From Methylopila turkensis (lineage in GTDB: Bacteria; Pseudomonadota; Alphaproteobacteria; Rhizobiales; Methylopilaceae), in the NCBI RefSeq assembly GCF_027922325.1, contig NZ_BSFL01000004.1:1-64000 (forward strand): DNA of 64,000 bases. The letters are read 5' to 3'. Shown here piece after piece: positions 27,390 to 37,900 of this stretch (the first letter of the stretch is position 1; every line of letters starts with the position of its first letter). Under the pieces are notes generated by a model. That model did no database searches. It was not told the origin of the DNA and saw only the letters and a program-made list of their open reading frames with translations. The translations under genes and the position numbers were made by a program.

Positions 27390-28259
27390 TTGGCGCTGAA
27401 AGCCATGCGGGCGGCGGCGAGCGTGGCGGCGCTGGCCGGGGCGGCCGCCGTCGGCGTTCCGGCGCAGCTCCTCGCGTTGAAGGCCGGCCTCGGCGACGGC
27501 GGCGCGATTCCGATGCTGTTTCACCGCTACGCGCTGCGGGTGATTGGCGTCCGCCGGCGCGTCGTCGGACGCCCCGCCGACGCCCGGCCGCTGCTGATCA
27601 CCGCGAACCACGCCTCCTGGCTCGACATCGTGGTGCTGGGGGCCATAGCGCCGGTGTCGTTCGTGGCGAAATCCGAGATCGCGGACTGGCCGCTGTTCGG
27701 CCTGTTCTCGAAGCTGCAGCGCTCGATTTTCGTCGACCGCTCGCGCCGCACCGCGACCCGCGCGGTGAGCCGCGAGATGGCGGAGCGGATGACGTCGGGC
27801 CATCCGGTGGTGCTGTTCGGCGAGGGCACCTCCAGCGACGGCAACCGGGTGCTGCCGTTCCGTTCGGCCCTGCTCGGGGCCGCCGGCAAGGCGATCGCGG
27901 AGGGCGGCGCCGAGGCGGTCTACGTGCAGCCGGTCTCGATCGCCTACACCCACCGCAACGGTCTGCCGCTCGGGCTGCGGACGCGGCCGGCGGTCGCCTG
28001 GTACGGCGACATCGAGATCCTGCCGCACATGTGGTCGATCCTGCGCGACGGCGCGATCGACGTGACCGTGACCTTCGGCGAGCCGATCCGGGTCGACGGC
28101 GCCGCGGACCGCAAGGCGGTGGCGCGCCAGGCCGAGCGCGAGGTCCGCCGCATGACGGCGGAGGCGCTCAGAGGCGGAGCGCGCGAGATCGCGACGCCGG
28201 AGCCCGCGCCCGAGGACCCGGACGTGACGCTTGCGACCCAGCCGTCGCCCTCGGCTTGA
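27390..28259 (+). CDS. plsC: 1-acyl-sn-glycerol-3-phosphate acyltransferase
   Basis: 289 residues from a TTG one base after the fur stop (an ATG at 27405 is an alternative). Acyltransferase motifs: NHASWLD with His74 and Asp79 (HX4D), and the FGEGTSSDG substrate motif. A hydrophobic N-terminus anchors it at the inner membrane. It makes phosphatidic acid from lysophosphatidic acid. The usual next gene in this conserved cluster, miaB, is not present downstream; tlpA follows on the other strand. Confidence 0.9.
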   Translation: MALKAMRAAASVAALAGAAAVGVPAQLLALKAGLGDGGAIPMLFHRYALRVIGVRRRVVGRPADARPLLITANHASWLDIVVLGAIAPVSFVAKSEIADWPLFGLFSKLQRSIFVDRSRRTATRAVSREMAERMTSGHPVVLFGEGTSSDGNRVLPFRSALLGAAGKAIAEGGAEAVYVQPVSIAYTHRNGLPLGLRTRPAVAWYGDIEILPHMWSILRDGAIDVTVTFGEPIRVDGAADRKAVARQAEREVRRMTAEALRGGAREIATPEPAPEDPDVTLATQPSPSA

Positions 28260-28272
28260 AGGACGGGCTCGC

Positions 28273-28920
28273 CTACTCCGCCAGCGCTGCGTCGATCAGC
28301 TTCAGCGCGTCGGGGCTCGCCCATTCCGCCGGCCCCGGCAGATAGGCGATCTCGCAGCCCGCCTCGTCGATCAGCAGCGTGGTCGGCAGACCGGCGCCGC
28401 GGCCGACCGCGCGCAGGTCGCGGAACGCCTTGTTGGTGGGGTCGGCGTAGAAGGCCAGCCGTTCGACCCCGGTCTCCTTCAGGAAGGCCTTCGGCTTGTC
28501 GGCCGAACCGAGGTCCATCGATACCGCCACCACGTCGAAACGGTCGCCGCCGCGCACGCCCTTCAGCTCGTCGAGCGCGGGCATCTCCTTCCGGCAGGGC
28601 GCGCACCAGGTGGCCCAGAGGTTGAGCAGCACGACCTTGCCCCGGAAGCGGTCGAGCCCGACCTCGGCGCCGTCGGCGTCCCGGAAGGCGAGCGCCGGCA
28701 GGGGGCGCGGCCGGTCCGGCGTGACCACCGCGGCGACCTCGCCGGTCGCCGCCTGCTTCAGCGCGCGAAGCGTCGCGGGCGAGGCCGCGCAGGCGGCTTC
28801 AGCCTTGTCGCCGCCGCCGATCCCGTATAGGGCGAGCGCGGCGACGCCCGTGAGCGCCAGCACGCCGGGAACGCCGAAGCGGAGCCAGGATCGGCGCGGA
28901 GCGGGCGACGGTTCGGACAT
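28273..28920 (-). CDS. tlpA: TlpA-family membrane-anchored thiol:disulfide oxidoreductase
   Basis: 215 residues from the ATG at 28920. One membrane helix (about 17-35) is followed by a thioredoxin-fold domain with WCAPC (Cys106, Cys109) facing the periplasm and the cis-Pro region GLPTTLLID. Two further cysteines (Cys44 and one near the end, EAGCEI) occur, as in TlpA. It reduces periplasmic targets, for example in cytochrome oxidase copper-site assembly. Divergent from argH, the usual rhizobial arrangement. Confidence 0.9.
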   Translation of the reverse strand: MSEPSPAPRRSWLRFGVPGVLALTGVAALALYGIGGGDKAEAACAASPATLRALKQAATGEVAAVVTPDRPRPLPALAFRDADGAEVGLDRFRGKVVLLNLWATWCAPCRKEMPALDELKGVRGGDRFDVVAVSMDLGSADKPKAFLKETGVERLAFYADPTNKAFRDLRAVGRGAGLPTTLLIDEAGCEIAYLPGPAEWASPDALKLIDAALAE

Positions 28921-28977
28921 GCTTCTCGACCTTGCAGGACGCCGCGACGGGCGCGGCCTTGGGATTGGACCGACGGA

Positions 28978-30399
28978 ATGAGCAATTCGATGTGGGGCGG
29001 GCGCTTCGCCGAAGGGCCCGACGCGTTGCTTGAGGCCATCAACGCCTCGATCGATTTCGACCGCCGCTTCTACGCCCAGGACATCCGCGGGTCCAAGGTC
29101 CACATCGCCATGCTCGCCGCCACCGGCATCGTGGCGAAGGAGGACGCCGCGGCGATCTTCAAGGGGTTGAACGACATCCTGGTCGAGATCGAGTCGGGAA
29201 ACTTCACCTTCTCGCGAGCGCTCGAAGACATCCATCTCAATATCGAGAGCCGGCTCGCCGAGCTGATCGGTCCCGTGGCGGGGCGGCTGCACACCGCACG
29301 CTCGCGCAACGACCAGGTCGCGACCGACTTCAAGATGTTCGTGCGCGACGCCCTCGACGGCATCGACGTCAGCCTGCTCGCGCTGCAGCACGTGCTGGTG
29401 GAGAAGGCCGGGGAGCACGCCCGCACGGTGATGCCTGGCTTCACGCATCTACAAAGCGCCCAGCCCGTCATCCTGGGGCACCACCTGCTCGCCTATGTCG
29501 AGATGATCTCCCGCGACCGCGGCCGGCTCGCCGACGCCCGCAAGCGGCTCAACGAGTGCCCGCTGGGCGCCGCCGCGCTCGCCGGCACCTCGTTCCCGAT
29601 CGACCGCTACATGACGGCTCGCGGGCTCGGCTTCGACCGCCCGACCGCGAACTCGATCGACAGCGTCTCCGACCGCGACTTCGTGCTGGAGACGCTCGCC
29701 TTCGCCTCGATCTGCGCGGGACACCTGTCCCGCTTCGCGGAGGAGATCGTGCTGTGGTCGACGCCGCAGTTCGGCTTCGCCCGGCTGTCCGACCGGTTCT
29801 CGACCGGCTCCTCGATCATGCCGCAGAAGCGGAATCCGGACGCCGCGGAGCTGGTGCGCGGCAAGACCGGGCGCGTGATCGGCGCCTTCGTCGCGCTGAT
29901 GACCGTCATGAAGGGCCTTCCGCTCGCCTATTCCAAGGACATGCAGGAGGACAAGGAAGGCCTGTTCGACGCGCTTGACACGCTCGACCTCTGCGTCGCC
30001 GCCATGACCGGCATGGTGCAGGACATGACGTTCGACGAGAAGGCGATGCGCCAGGCGGCGAACTCCGGCTACGCCACCGCGACCGACCTCGCCGACTGGC
30101 TGGTGCGGGTGCTCGGCATGCCGTTCCGCGAGGCGCACCACGTGACCGGGCGGATCGTCGCCGTGGCGGCCGAGAAGGCGCTGCCGCTCGAGAGGCTGCC
30201 GCTCGCCGACATGCAGGCGGTCGAGCCGCGCATCACCGACGAGGTTTTCGGGGTGCTCGGCGTCAACAAGTCGGTCTCGAGCCGCAACAGCTACGGCGGC
30301 ACCTCGCCGCGCCAGGTCGCCGGCCAGATCTCGCGCTGGCGGAAGAGGCTTGCCAAGGAGGCCGCCGCCCTCGACAACAGCGCGACGCCCGACGCCTGA
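28978..30399 (+). CDS. argH: Argininosuccinate lyase
   Basis: 473 residues with the aspartase/fumarase-superfamily signature [12 protein letters not shown] (about 278-289), opening MWGGRF and HTARSRNDQ. It cleaves argininosuccinate to arginine and fumarate, the last step of arginine synthesis. It heads argH-lptM-lysA and is followed by the TIGR02302 gene, a strongly conserved run in Hyphomicrobiales. Confidence 0.97.
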   Translation: MSNSMWGGRFAEGPDALLEAINASIDFDRRFYAQDIRGSKVHIAMLAATGIVAKEDAAAIFKGLNDILVEIESGNFTFSRALEDIHLNIESRLAELIGPVAGRLHTARSRNDQVATDFKMFVRDALDGIDVSLLALQHVLVEKAGEHARTVMPGFTHLQSAQPVILGHHLLAYVEMISRDRGRLADARKRLNECPLGAAALAGTSFPIDRYMTARGLGFDRPTANSIDSVSDRDFVLETLAFASICAGHLSRFAEEIVLWSTPQFGFARLSDRFSTGSSIMPQKRNPDAAELVRGKTGRVIGAFVALMTVMKGLPLAYSKDMQEDKEGLFDALDTLDLCVAAMTGMVQDMTFDEKAMRQAANSGYATATDLADWLVRVLGMPFREAHHVTGRIVAVAAEKALPLERLPLADMQAVEPRITDEVFGVLGVNKSVSSRNSYGGTSPRQVAGQISRWRKRLAKEAAALDNSATPDA

Positions 30400-30450
30400 G
30401 ACATCGACCGGGCCGCGGCGCCCGCGCCAGAGCTTGAGGAAACCGCATCC

Positions 30451-30648
30451 GTGCCGAGCCCGATCCGCGCCGCCGCCATCGCCGCCACGCTCGTCCTGGC
30501 GGTCGGCCTCTCCGCCTGCGGCCGTCGCGGCCCGCTGGAGCCGCCGCCAGACGCGCCCACGACCACGGTGACCAAGGCGGACGGCACGACCGAGAAGAAG
30601 GTGGTGAAGCCCAACCGCCCCTTCGTCCTCGACGGCCTGCTGAACTGA
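30451..30648 (+). CDS. lptM: Small lipoprotein, LptM (YifL) family
   Basis: 65 residues from a GTG with GAGGAAA upstream. A signal peptide ends at the lipobox LSAC (Cys23), and the mature start CGRRGPLEPP is the LptM signature. LptM assists oxidative maturation of the outer-membrane LPS translocon LptD/E. The remainder is a short, Lys/Thr-rich tail. It is located between argH and lysA, as in most relatives. Confidence 0.85.
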   Translation: MPSPIRAAAIAATLVLAVGLSACGRRGPLEPPPDAPTTTVTKADGTTEKKVVKPNRPFVLDGLLN

Positions 30649-30682
30649 GCTTGAGCGCCGCCTTCGCGGCGGCGGAGTCCCG

Positions 30683-31957
30683 ATGCACCATTTCGCCTAC
30701 GCCGACGGCGCGCTCCACGCCGAGGACGTGTCCCTCGCCGAGATCGCGGCCGAGGTCGGCACGCCGGTCTACGTCTATTCGACCGCGACGCTGACGCGCC
30801 ATGTCCGGGTGTTCTCCTCAGCCTTCGCCGGCGTGGACCACCTCGTCTGCTACGCGCTGAAGGCGAACTCCAACCAGGCGGTGCTGACCACGCTGGCGCG
30901 GCTCGGCGTCGGCATGGACGTGGTGTCCGGCGGCGAGCTGCATCGCGCGCTGAAGGCCGGCGTGCCGGGCGAGCGCATCACCTTCTCCGGCGTCGGCAAG
31001 ACGGGCGCGGAGCTCGCGGCCGGGATCGAGGCCGGCATCCTCGCCTTCAACGTGGAGAGCGAGCCGGAGCTCAGGCTGCTGTCGCAGGTGGCGGCCGACA
31101 AGGGCGCGACCGCCCACATCGCGCTGCGCGTCAACCCGGACGTCGACGCCAAGAGCCACGCCAAGATCTCCACCGGGTCGTCCGAGACCAAGTTCGGCGT
31201 GCCGATCGCCGACGCGCGCCGGGTCTACGCCGAGGCGGCGACGCTGCCGGGCCTTAAGGTGGCCGGCGTCGACATGCACATCGGCAGCCAGATCACCGAG
31301 CTGGACCCGTTCGACAGCGCGATCACCCGGCTCGTGTCCTTCGTGGGCGAGCTGCGCGCCGACGGCCACGCCATCGACCATGTGGACCTCGGCGGCGGGC
31401 TCGGCATCCCGTATCGCGACGACAACGAGCCCCCGCCCCACCCCGACGCCTACGCCGCGGTGGTGAAGCGCCTCACCGCCGATCTCAAGGCCAAGCTGGT
31501 GTTCGAGCCCGGCCGTCTGATCGTTGGCAACGCCGGGATCCTGCTCACCCGCGTGATCTACGTGAAGGAGGGCGCCGCCAAGACCTTCGTGATCGTCGAC
31601 GCCGGCATGAACGACCTGATCCGGCCGACGCTCTACGACGCCCATCACGAGATCCGGCCGGTGGCGGAAGCCGGCGCGGACGCGCCGCGCCTGAGGGCCG
31701 ACGTGGTGGGGCCGGTGTGCGAGACCGGCGACTACCTCGCGCTCGACCGCGACATGCCGGCGCCCGCGGCGGGCGACCTGCTGGCGGTGATGTCGGCGGG
31801 CGCCTATGGCGCGGTGCAGGCGACCACCTACAACAGCCGCCCGCTGGTTCCGGAGGTGCTGGTCGACGGCTCCCGCTACGCCGTGGTGCGCCCCCGGCCG
31901 AGCCTCGACGACCTCGTCGCGCTCGACCGCGTCCCGGACTGGCTCACGGCCGAGTGA
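30683..31957 (+). CDS. lysA: Diaminopimelate decarboxylase
   Basis: 424 residues, fold-type III PLP enzyme. The PLP lysine is in CYALKANSNQAV; the phosphate-binding GGGLGIPY and active-site VGPVCETGDYLA are present. It makes L-lysine from meso-diaminopimelate. It follows lptM by 34 bases in the argH-lptM-lysA operon. Confidence 0.97.
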   Translation: MHHFAYADGALHAEDVSLAEIAAEVGTPVYVYSTATLTRHVRVFSSAFAGVDHLVCYALKANSNQAVLTTLARLGVGMDVVSGGELHRALKAGVPGERITFSGVGKTGAELAAGIEAGILAFNVESEPELRLLSQVAADKGATAHIALRVNPDVDAKSHAKISTGSSETKFGVPIADARRVYAEAATLPGLKVAGVDMHIGSQITELDPFDSAITRLVSFVGELRADGHAIDHVDLGGGLGIPYRDDNEPPPHPDAYAAVVKRLTADLKAKLVFEPGRLIVGNAGILLTRVIYVKEGAAKTFVIVDAGMNDLIRPTLYDAHHEIRPVAEAGADAPRLRADVVGPVCETGDYLALDRDMPAPAAGDLLAVMSAGAYGAVQATTYNSRPLVPEVLVDGSRYAVVRPRPSLDDLVALDRVPDWLTAE

Positions 31958-32058
31958 CGCGGCGCGACCTGCGGAGGCTGGCCAAGCCGGCGCCGCGTGG
32001 TAGTCTCATGCTCTGACGCGCGAAAGGCGGGGGCCTGGACCACGCTGGAGACCGGCGT

Positions 32059-34794
32059 TTGAACGATGCTCCGACCGATCCGCGCGGCGCGCGCGGGCCT
32101 CTGATCGACCGTCTCGCCCGCCGGGCGGGCCTCGCGCTCGCCTGGGAGAGCGCCTGGCCGCCGCTCGCCGCCGCGCTCTGCGTCGCGCTTCTCTTCCTGA
32201 GCGTATCCTGGTTCGGCCTGTGGGACGCGCTGCCGCCGCTCGGGCGCATGGCCGGCGTGGCGCTGTTCGGCCTCGCCTTCCTCGCCGCGCTCACCCCGCT
32301 GCTGCGCGTCGGCGCGCCCGGCCGTCGGGCCTCGCTCGCGCGCATCGACCGCGCGACCGGCCTCGCCCACCGGCCGGCCACCAGCCTCGACGACCGGCTG
32401 GCGCCGCTCGGCGACGATCCCTTCACCCAGGCGCTGTGGCGCGCGCATCGCGAACGCGCCGACGCCGACGCCCGCAAGCTGAAGGTCGGCGCGCCGGCGC
32501 CCCGGCTCGCGGCCCGCGACCCGTTCGCGGTCCGCTTCCTGGTCGGCCTCGTGCTGGTGGTCGCCTTCGCCGTCGCAGGCTCCGACCGCGGCGCCCGCGT
32601 CTCGGCCGCCTTCGACTGGACGACGCCGGCGGCCGAGGCCGCTCCGGCCCGGATCGACGCCTGGGTGACGCCCCCGGCCTACACCGGCCGCCCGCCCGTC
32701 TTCCTGACCGCAGGCCGCCCCGGCGGCGCGAGCCCCGCCGACGCGCGGGCCGCGGCCGTTCCCCCGGCCGCGGAGGTCGGCGAGACCCTGCGCGCGCCCA
32801 CGGGCTCGATCGTGGTGGTGCGCGGCTCCGGCGGCCCGGTCGAGGTCTCGGCCGCGGGCGCGCTCGAGCCGGTGGAGCTGCCGGGCCGGGTCGCCGACGG
32901 CGTGACCGAACGCCGGTACCGCCTCGCCGGCGACGCCGAGCTCAAGGCCGGACCCGCCGGCGAGGCCGGGCGGAGCTGGCGCTTTTCCGCGATTCCGGAC
33001 GCCGCCCCTTCGATCGCGCTCGACGGCCCGCCGCAGCGCAACGCGCGCGGCAGCGCGACCATTTCCTACGAGGTGAAGGACGATTACGGCGTCGCCTCCG
33101 CCGAGGCGCGCTTCGCGCTGAAGGAGACCGCCCCGGCGAAGACGGCGGAGGGCGAGGAGCCGGCCGAGCGCCGCCCGCTCTACGAGGCGCCGAAGCCGCG
33201 GCTCGCGCTGCCGAAGGCGCGCGCCCGCGAGGGCAAGGCGCAGACCTCGCTCGACCTCGCCGAGCACCCCTGGGCCGGCGCCGAGGCGGTGATGACGCTT
33301 CACGCGCGCGACGAGGCGGGCCAGGAAGGCGCGAGCGCGCCGCAGCCGCTGCGGATCCCGTCGCGGGTCTTCGCCAATCCGCTCGCCCGCGCGCTGGTCG
33401 AGCAGCGCCGCGAGCTCGCGCTCGACGCCAACGCCAAGCCGCGCGTCGGCGAGGCGCTGCAGGCGCTGATGCTGTTTCCCGAGGAGTTCACGCCGCAGTC
33501 CTCGGTCTACCTCGGGCTGCGCACCGCCTACCGCCGGCTCGACATCGCCCGCAGCGACGACGAGCTGCGCGACGTCGCCGACTATCTCTGGGAGATGGCG
33601 CTCCGGCTCGAGGACGGCGACCTGCCGCAGGCCGAGAAGGAGCTGCGGCAGGCCGAGGAGGCGCTGCGCAAGGCGCTTGAGGACGGCGCTTCCGAGCAGG
33701 AGATCGCCAAGCTCACGCAGGACCTCAGGCAGGCGCTCGACAAGTTCATGAAGGAGCTCGCCCAGCGGGCGCAGCAGCAGCCGAACCAACAGGCCCAGCG
33801 CAGCCCGAACGGGGCGCAGGCGATCCGGCCGGACGACTTGCGCAAGATGATCGACCGCATGGAGCAGATGGCGAAGAGCGGCTCCCGCGAGGCCGCGCAG
33901 CAGGCGCTGAACGAGCTGCGGCAGATGCTCGACAACCTCCAGACCGCGCAGCGCCAGCAGGCCGATCCCAACGCGCAGGCGCAGCAGCAGCAGATGGACA
34001 AGCTGCAGGACATGATCCGCGAGCAGAACAAGCTCAGGGACAAGACCTACCAGCAGTATCGCCAGCAGGAGCGGGCGCAGCAGAACCAGCGCCAGCCCGG
34101 CCGCCGCCAGCAGCAGCAGCAGAACCAGCAGGGCCAGAACGGCGAGGAGATGCAGGCCCTCGCCGAGCAGCAGCGCGAGCTGCGCGAACGGCTCGACCAG
34201 ATGATGCGCGACATGCCCCAGCAGGGCGACCCGCAGCAGGGCGAAGGCGAACAGGGCGCCGAGCAGCCCGGCCAGCAGGGGCAGAACGGCGAACAGCCCG
34301 GCCAGCAGGGTCAGGGCCAGCAGGGACGCCAGGGCCAAGGCCAGCAGGGTCAGCAAGGCCAGCAGGGCCAGGGCCAAGGTCAGGGCGAGAACGCGCTGGG
34401 CGAGGCCGGCCGCAGCATGGGCGACGCCCGCGGGGCGCTCGGCCAGGGCCAGACCGGCCAGGCGCTGGACGATCAGGGCCGCGCGCTGGAGCAGCTCCGC
34501 AAGGGCGCGCAGGCGCTCGCCGAGCAGATGCAGCAGCAGGGCCAGCAGGGCGGCCAGCCCGGCCAGCAGGGCCAGCCGGGACAGCAGGGCGCCGAAAACG
34601 GCGAGGACGGCCGCGACGATCCGCTCGGCCGCCCGGTGCGGCGCCGCGAGAGCGACGGGACCACCACCAAGGTGCCCGGCGAGATCGAAGCCCAGCGCGC
34701 CCGCCGGGTGCTGGAGGAGCTCCGCCGCCGGCTCGGCGAAAGCGAGCGCCCCCGCGACGAGCTCGACTATCTCGAGCGCCTGCTGACGCCGTAG
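32059..34794 (+). CDS. TIGR02302 (DUF4175) family large membrane protein with Gln/Gly-rich tail
   Basis: 911 residues from a TTG. Helices near residues 35-56, 63-83 and 155-175 anchor a long periplasmic region. About 500-620 is a charged coiled coil, and about 630-830 is strikingly Gln/Gly rich (QQQ runs and repeated GQQGQ words), ending in a compact charged segment. The family is restricted largely to alphaproteobacteria, sits after lysA and has no proven function; an envelope role is likely. The low-complexity tail is encoded by CAG/GGC-rich DNA repeats, prone to length variation. Confidence 0.85.
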   Translation: MNDAPTDPRGARGPLIDRLARRAGLALAWESAWPPLAAALCVALLFLSVSWFGLWDALPPLGRMAGVALFGLAFLAALTPLLRVGAPGRRASLARIDRATGLAHRPATSLDDRLAPLGDDPFTQALWRAHRERADADARKLKVGAPAPRLAARDPFAVRFLVGLVLVVAFAVAGSDRGARVSAAFDWTTPAAEAAPARIDAWVTPPAYTGRPPVFLTAGRPGGASPADARAAAVPPAAEVGETLRAPTGSIVVVRGSGGPVEVSAAGALEPVELPGRVADGVTERRYRLAGDAELKAGPAGEAGRSWRFSAIPDAAPSIALDGPPQRNARGSATISYEVKDDYGVASAEARFALKETAPAKTAEGEEPAERRPLYEAPKPRLALPKARAREGKAQTSLDLAEHPWAGAEAVMTLHARDEAGQEGASAPQPLRIPSRVFANPLARALVEQRRELALDANAKPRVGEALQALMLFPEEFTPQSSVYLGLRTAYRRLDIARSDDELRDVADYLWEMALRLEDGDLPQAEKELRQAEEALRKALEDGASEQEIAKLTQDLRQALDKFMKELAQRAQQQPNQQAQRSPNGAQAIRPDDLRKMIDRMEQMAKSGSREAAQQALNELRQMLDNLQTAQRQQADPNAQAQQQQMDKLQDMIREQNKLRDKTYQQYRQQERAQQNQRQPGRRQQQQQNQQGQNGEEMQALAEQQRELRERLDQMMRDMPQQGDPQQGEGEQGAEQPGQQGQNGEQPGQQGQGQQGRQGQGQQGQQGQQGQGQGQGENALGEAGRSMGDARGALGQGQTGQALDDQGRALEQLRKGAQALAEQMQQQGQQGGQPGQQGQPGQQGAENGEDGRDDPLGRPVRRRESDGTTTKVPGEIEAQRARRVLEELRRRLGESERPRDELDYLERLLTP

Positions 34795-34879
34795 CGCGGG
34801 GTTTTCACGGAACCGCCATCAGGCCCGCGCATGCGCGCCATCCGGTTCGGAACGTCCGTCGCCTGCAACGCGAACCAAG

Positions 34880-34919
34880 CCCCCTCACCCGGAGGGCTTA
34901 CGCCCTCCGGGTGAGGGGG
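34880..34919. repeat. Perfect 18-bp-stem hairpin between TIGR02302 gene and RND operon
   Basis: Arms CCCCCTCACCCGGAGGGC (34880-34897) and its exact complement (34902-34919) enclose TTAC. No U-run follows, so classic termination is not assured. Position between two convergent genes suggests transcript-end protection. Such gene-end CCCTCACCCGGAGGG palindromes are a common REP-like class in GC-rich proteobacteria. Confidence 0.65.
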
Positions 34920-34983
34920 AGCGACGATCGCAATCGACGCCCCGCTTCGACCCCAGATCAGCCGGCGCGAAGACGGCCCCCGC

Positions 34984-37900
34984 CTACTCCGCGGCGCGCA
35001 GCCTCGGGGGCGCTTCGGCGGCGGCCTCATCGCCGGGCTCGTCCGTCGGGCCGACGAAACGGCCGAAGACGCGGACGAAGATCCGGCGGAGATCGTCCAT
35101 GATGGTGAAGACCGCCGGCACGAACACGAGGCTGAGCACGGTCGAGGCCAGCAGGCCGCCGATCACCGCGATCGCCATCGGCGCGCGGAACGCGCCGCCC
35201 TCGCCGAGCGCAAGCGCCGAGGGCACCATGCCCGCGGCCATCGCGACCGTGGTCATCACGATCGGCCGGGCGCGCTTGCGGCCGGCGTCGACCAGCGCCG
35301 CCGTTCGGTCCACGCCGCGCGCGATCTCCTCGATCGCGAAGTCCACCAGCAGGATGGCGTTCTTGGTGACGATGCCCATCAGCATCAGGAAGCCGATGAC
35401 GACCGGCAGGCTGACCGAATTGCCGGTGATCAGCAGCGCGACGAACGCGCCGCCGATCGACAGCGGCAGCGACATCAGGATCGTCACCGGCTGCACCACG
35501 TCGGCGAACAGCAGCACCAGCACCGCGAACACCAGCAGCACGCCGGCCGCCATGGCGATCGCGAAGCCGGAGAACACCTCGTTCATGATCTCGACGTCGC
35601 CGAACTCCTTCAGCGTCACGCCTTCTGGCAGGTTCTTGGCGGCCGGCAGCGCCTTCACCGCCTCGAGCGCGGTTCCGAGGGCGACGCCCGGCGCGAGGTC
35701 GCCCTCGAGCGCGACGCGGCGGTCGCGGTCGTAGCGGTCGAGGCTGGTCGGGCCCTTGCCGAAGCTCACCTCCGCCACCGCGGAGAGCGGCACGCTGCCG
35801 CCGGCGTCGCGCCGCACCCGCAGGTTCTCGAAGGTCGAGATGTCCGTGCGGGCGGCCTCGTCGAGCTGCACCCGGATCGGGATCTGCCGGTCGACGGCCG
35901 AGAACTTGGCGAGGTTCTGCTCGATGTCGCCGATGGTGGCGATGCGCACCGTCTCCGCGATCTGCGCGACGGAGACGCCGAGCATCGCCGCCTCGTCGAG
36001 CTTGGGAACGATGCGGATCTCGGGCCGGTCGATCGCCGCGGTCGAGACCACGTTGAGCAGGCCGGGCACAGACGCCCGCGTCTGCTTCTCGAGCTCGACC
36101 GCCGCCTTCTCCACCGCTTCGCCGTCCGCGCCGGACACGATCAGCGAGAAATCACGCTGGCCGCCGTCATTGCCGAAATTGGTGCGGATGTCGGGGATTT
36201 TCGCGAGGTCGTCGCGGATCGTGGCCTCGAACCGCTTCTGGGTCAGGTCGCGTTCGGAGCGGGGCTTGAGGTTGATGATCAGCACGCCCTTGCGCACCTC
36301 GCCGGTCGCGACGGCCATGCCGCCGGCCGCCTCCGACCCGATCGCGGCGTAGACCGAGGCGACCTCGGGCCGCGCCTTCAGCAGGGCGGTGATGCGCTGG
36401 CCCACCTCCTCCGACTGGGCGAGGGTCGAGCCCGGCGGCAGCTCGATCTTCAGGATCGAGCGCGAGGTGTCGTTCTCCGGCAGGAAGCCGGAGGGCAGCA
36501 GGCCCGCCAGCATGATCGACCCCACGAACAGCGCGACGCCGGCCCCGACCGTCACGAAGCGCCACCGCACCGACCAGGCCAGCAGCCGCGTGTAGAAGCG
36601 CATGATCAGCCCGTCGCGCTCCTCCTGCGCTTCGTGGTCGCGCAGGAAATAGGCCGCGAGCAGCGGCGTGATGAGCCGCGCGACCAGCAGCGAGAACGCG
36701 ACCGCAACCGCGACGGTGATGCCGAACTGCTTGAAGTACTGCCCCGCGATGCCGCCCATGAAGCTCACGGGCAGGAACACCGCGATGATGGTGGCGGTGG
36801 TCGCGACCACCGCGAGGCCGATCTCGTCCGCGGCCTCGATCGAGGCGCGGTAGGCGGATTTGCCCGTGCGCATGTGGCGGACGATGTTCTCGATCTCCAC
36901 GATCGCGTCGTCGACCAGGATGCCGGTGACGAGCGTGATCGCGAGCAGGCTGACGCCGTTGAGCGAGAAACCCAGCGCGTCCATCACCCAGAAGGTCGGC
37001 AGGATCGACAGCGGGATCGCAAGCGCGGAGATCAGGGTCGCCCGGAAGTCGCGCAGGAACAGGAACACCACCACGACCGCGAGCGCCGCGCCCTCGATCA
37101 GCGTGTGCATGGCGCTCTCATAGTCCGCCTTGGTGTAGCGGACCGTGGTGTCGATCAGCGTGAGCGCCACCTCGGGATGCGCCGCGGCGAACTCGTCGAG
37201 CTTCTTCTGCGCCGCTTCCGCCACCACCACGTCCGAAAAGCCCTTGGCGCGGTAGATGCCGAAGGAGACGATCGGCTTGCCGTCAAGACGGGCCGCGGCG
37301 CGCGGCTCGGCGGCGCCGTCGCGCACCGTGCCGAGGTCGGACAGCCGCACCTCGCGCCCGCCGGGGAGCGAAATCCGCGTGGCCGCGAGCCGCTCCACGG
37401 TCAGCGCGCCGGCGAGCGTACGCACCGTCTGCTCCTGCGTGCCGACCTGTCCGCGGCCGCCCGCGAGATCGACGTTGGTGGCGCGGAGCTGCGCGTTGAC
37501 GTCCGCCGAGGTGACTCCCAGCGCCTGAAGCCGGGCCGGATCGAGCGCCACCCGGATCTCGCGGTCGACGCCGCCCTCGCGCCTCACCTGCGAGACGCCG
37601 CGCACGCCCTGCAGCACGCGGACGATGCGGTCATCCACGAACCAGCTCAGCTCCTCCGGCGACATCGCCGGCGCGTAGGCGGCGTAGGTCGCGATCGCCA
37701 TGCCTTCGACGTCGATGCGCTGAATCAGCGGCTCCTCGATCGACTGCGGCAGTTCGCTGCGTATCTTGGTGACGGCGTCGCGGACGTCGTTGACCGCGCG
37801 GTCGACCTCGGTCTCGAGCTGGAACTCGACCATCGTCAGCGAGACGCCGTCGCTGATCGACGAGGTGATGTGCTTGACGCCCGCGAGCCCCGCGACGGCG

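Noticed and set aside
31876..34377. 833-codon Leu-rich minus-strand frame
   Set aside because: Antisense of the TIGR02302 gene; the Leu/Ala pattern is the reverse complement of the Gln/Gly repeat DNA.
34880..34919. CRISPR-like or attachment-site repeat
   Set aside because: A single hairpin with no spacer array and no integrase nearby; better seen as a gene-end palindrome.
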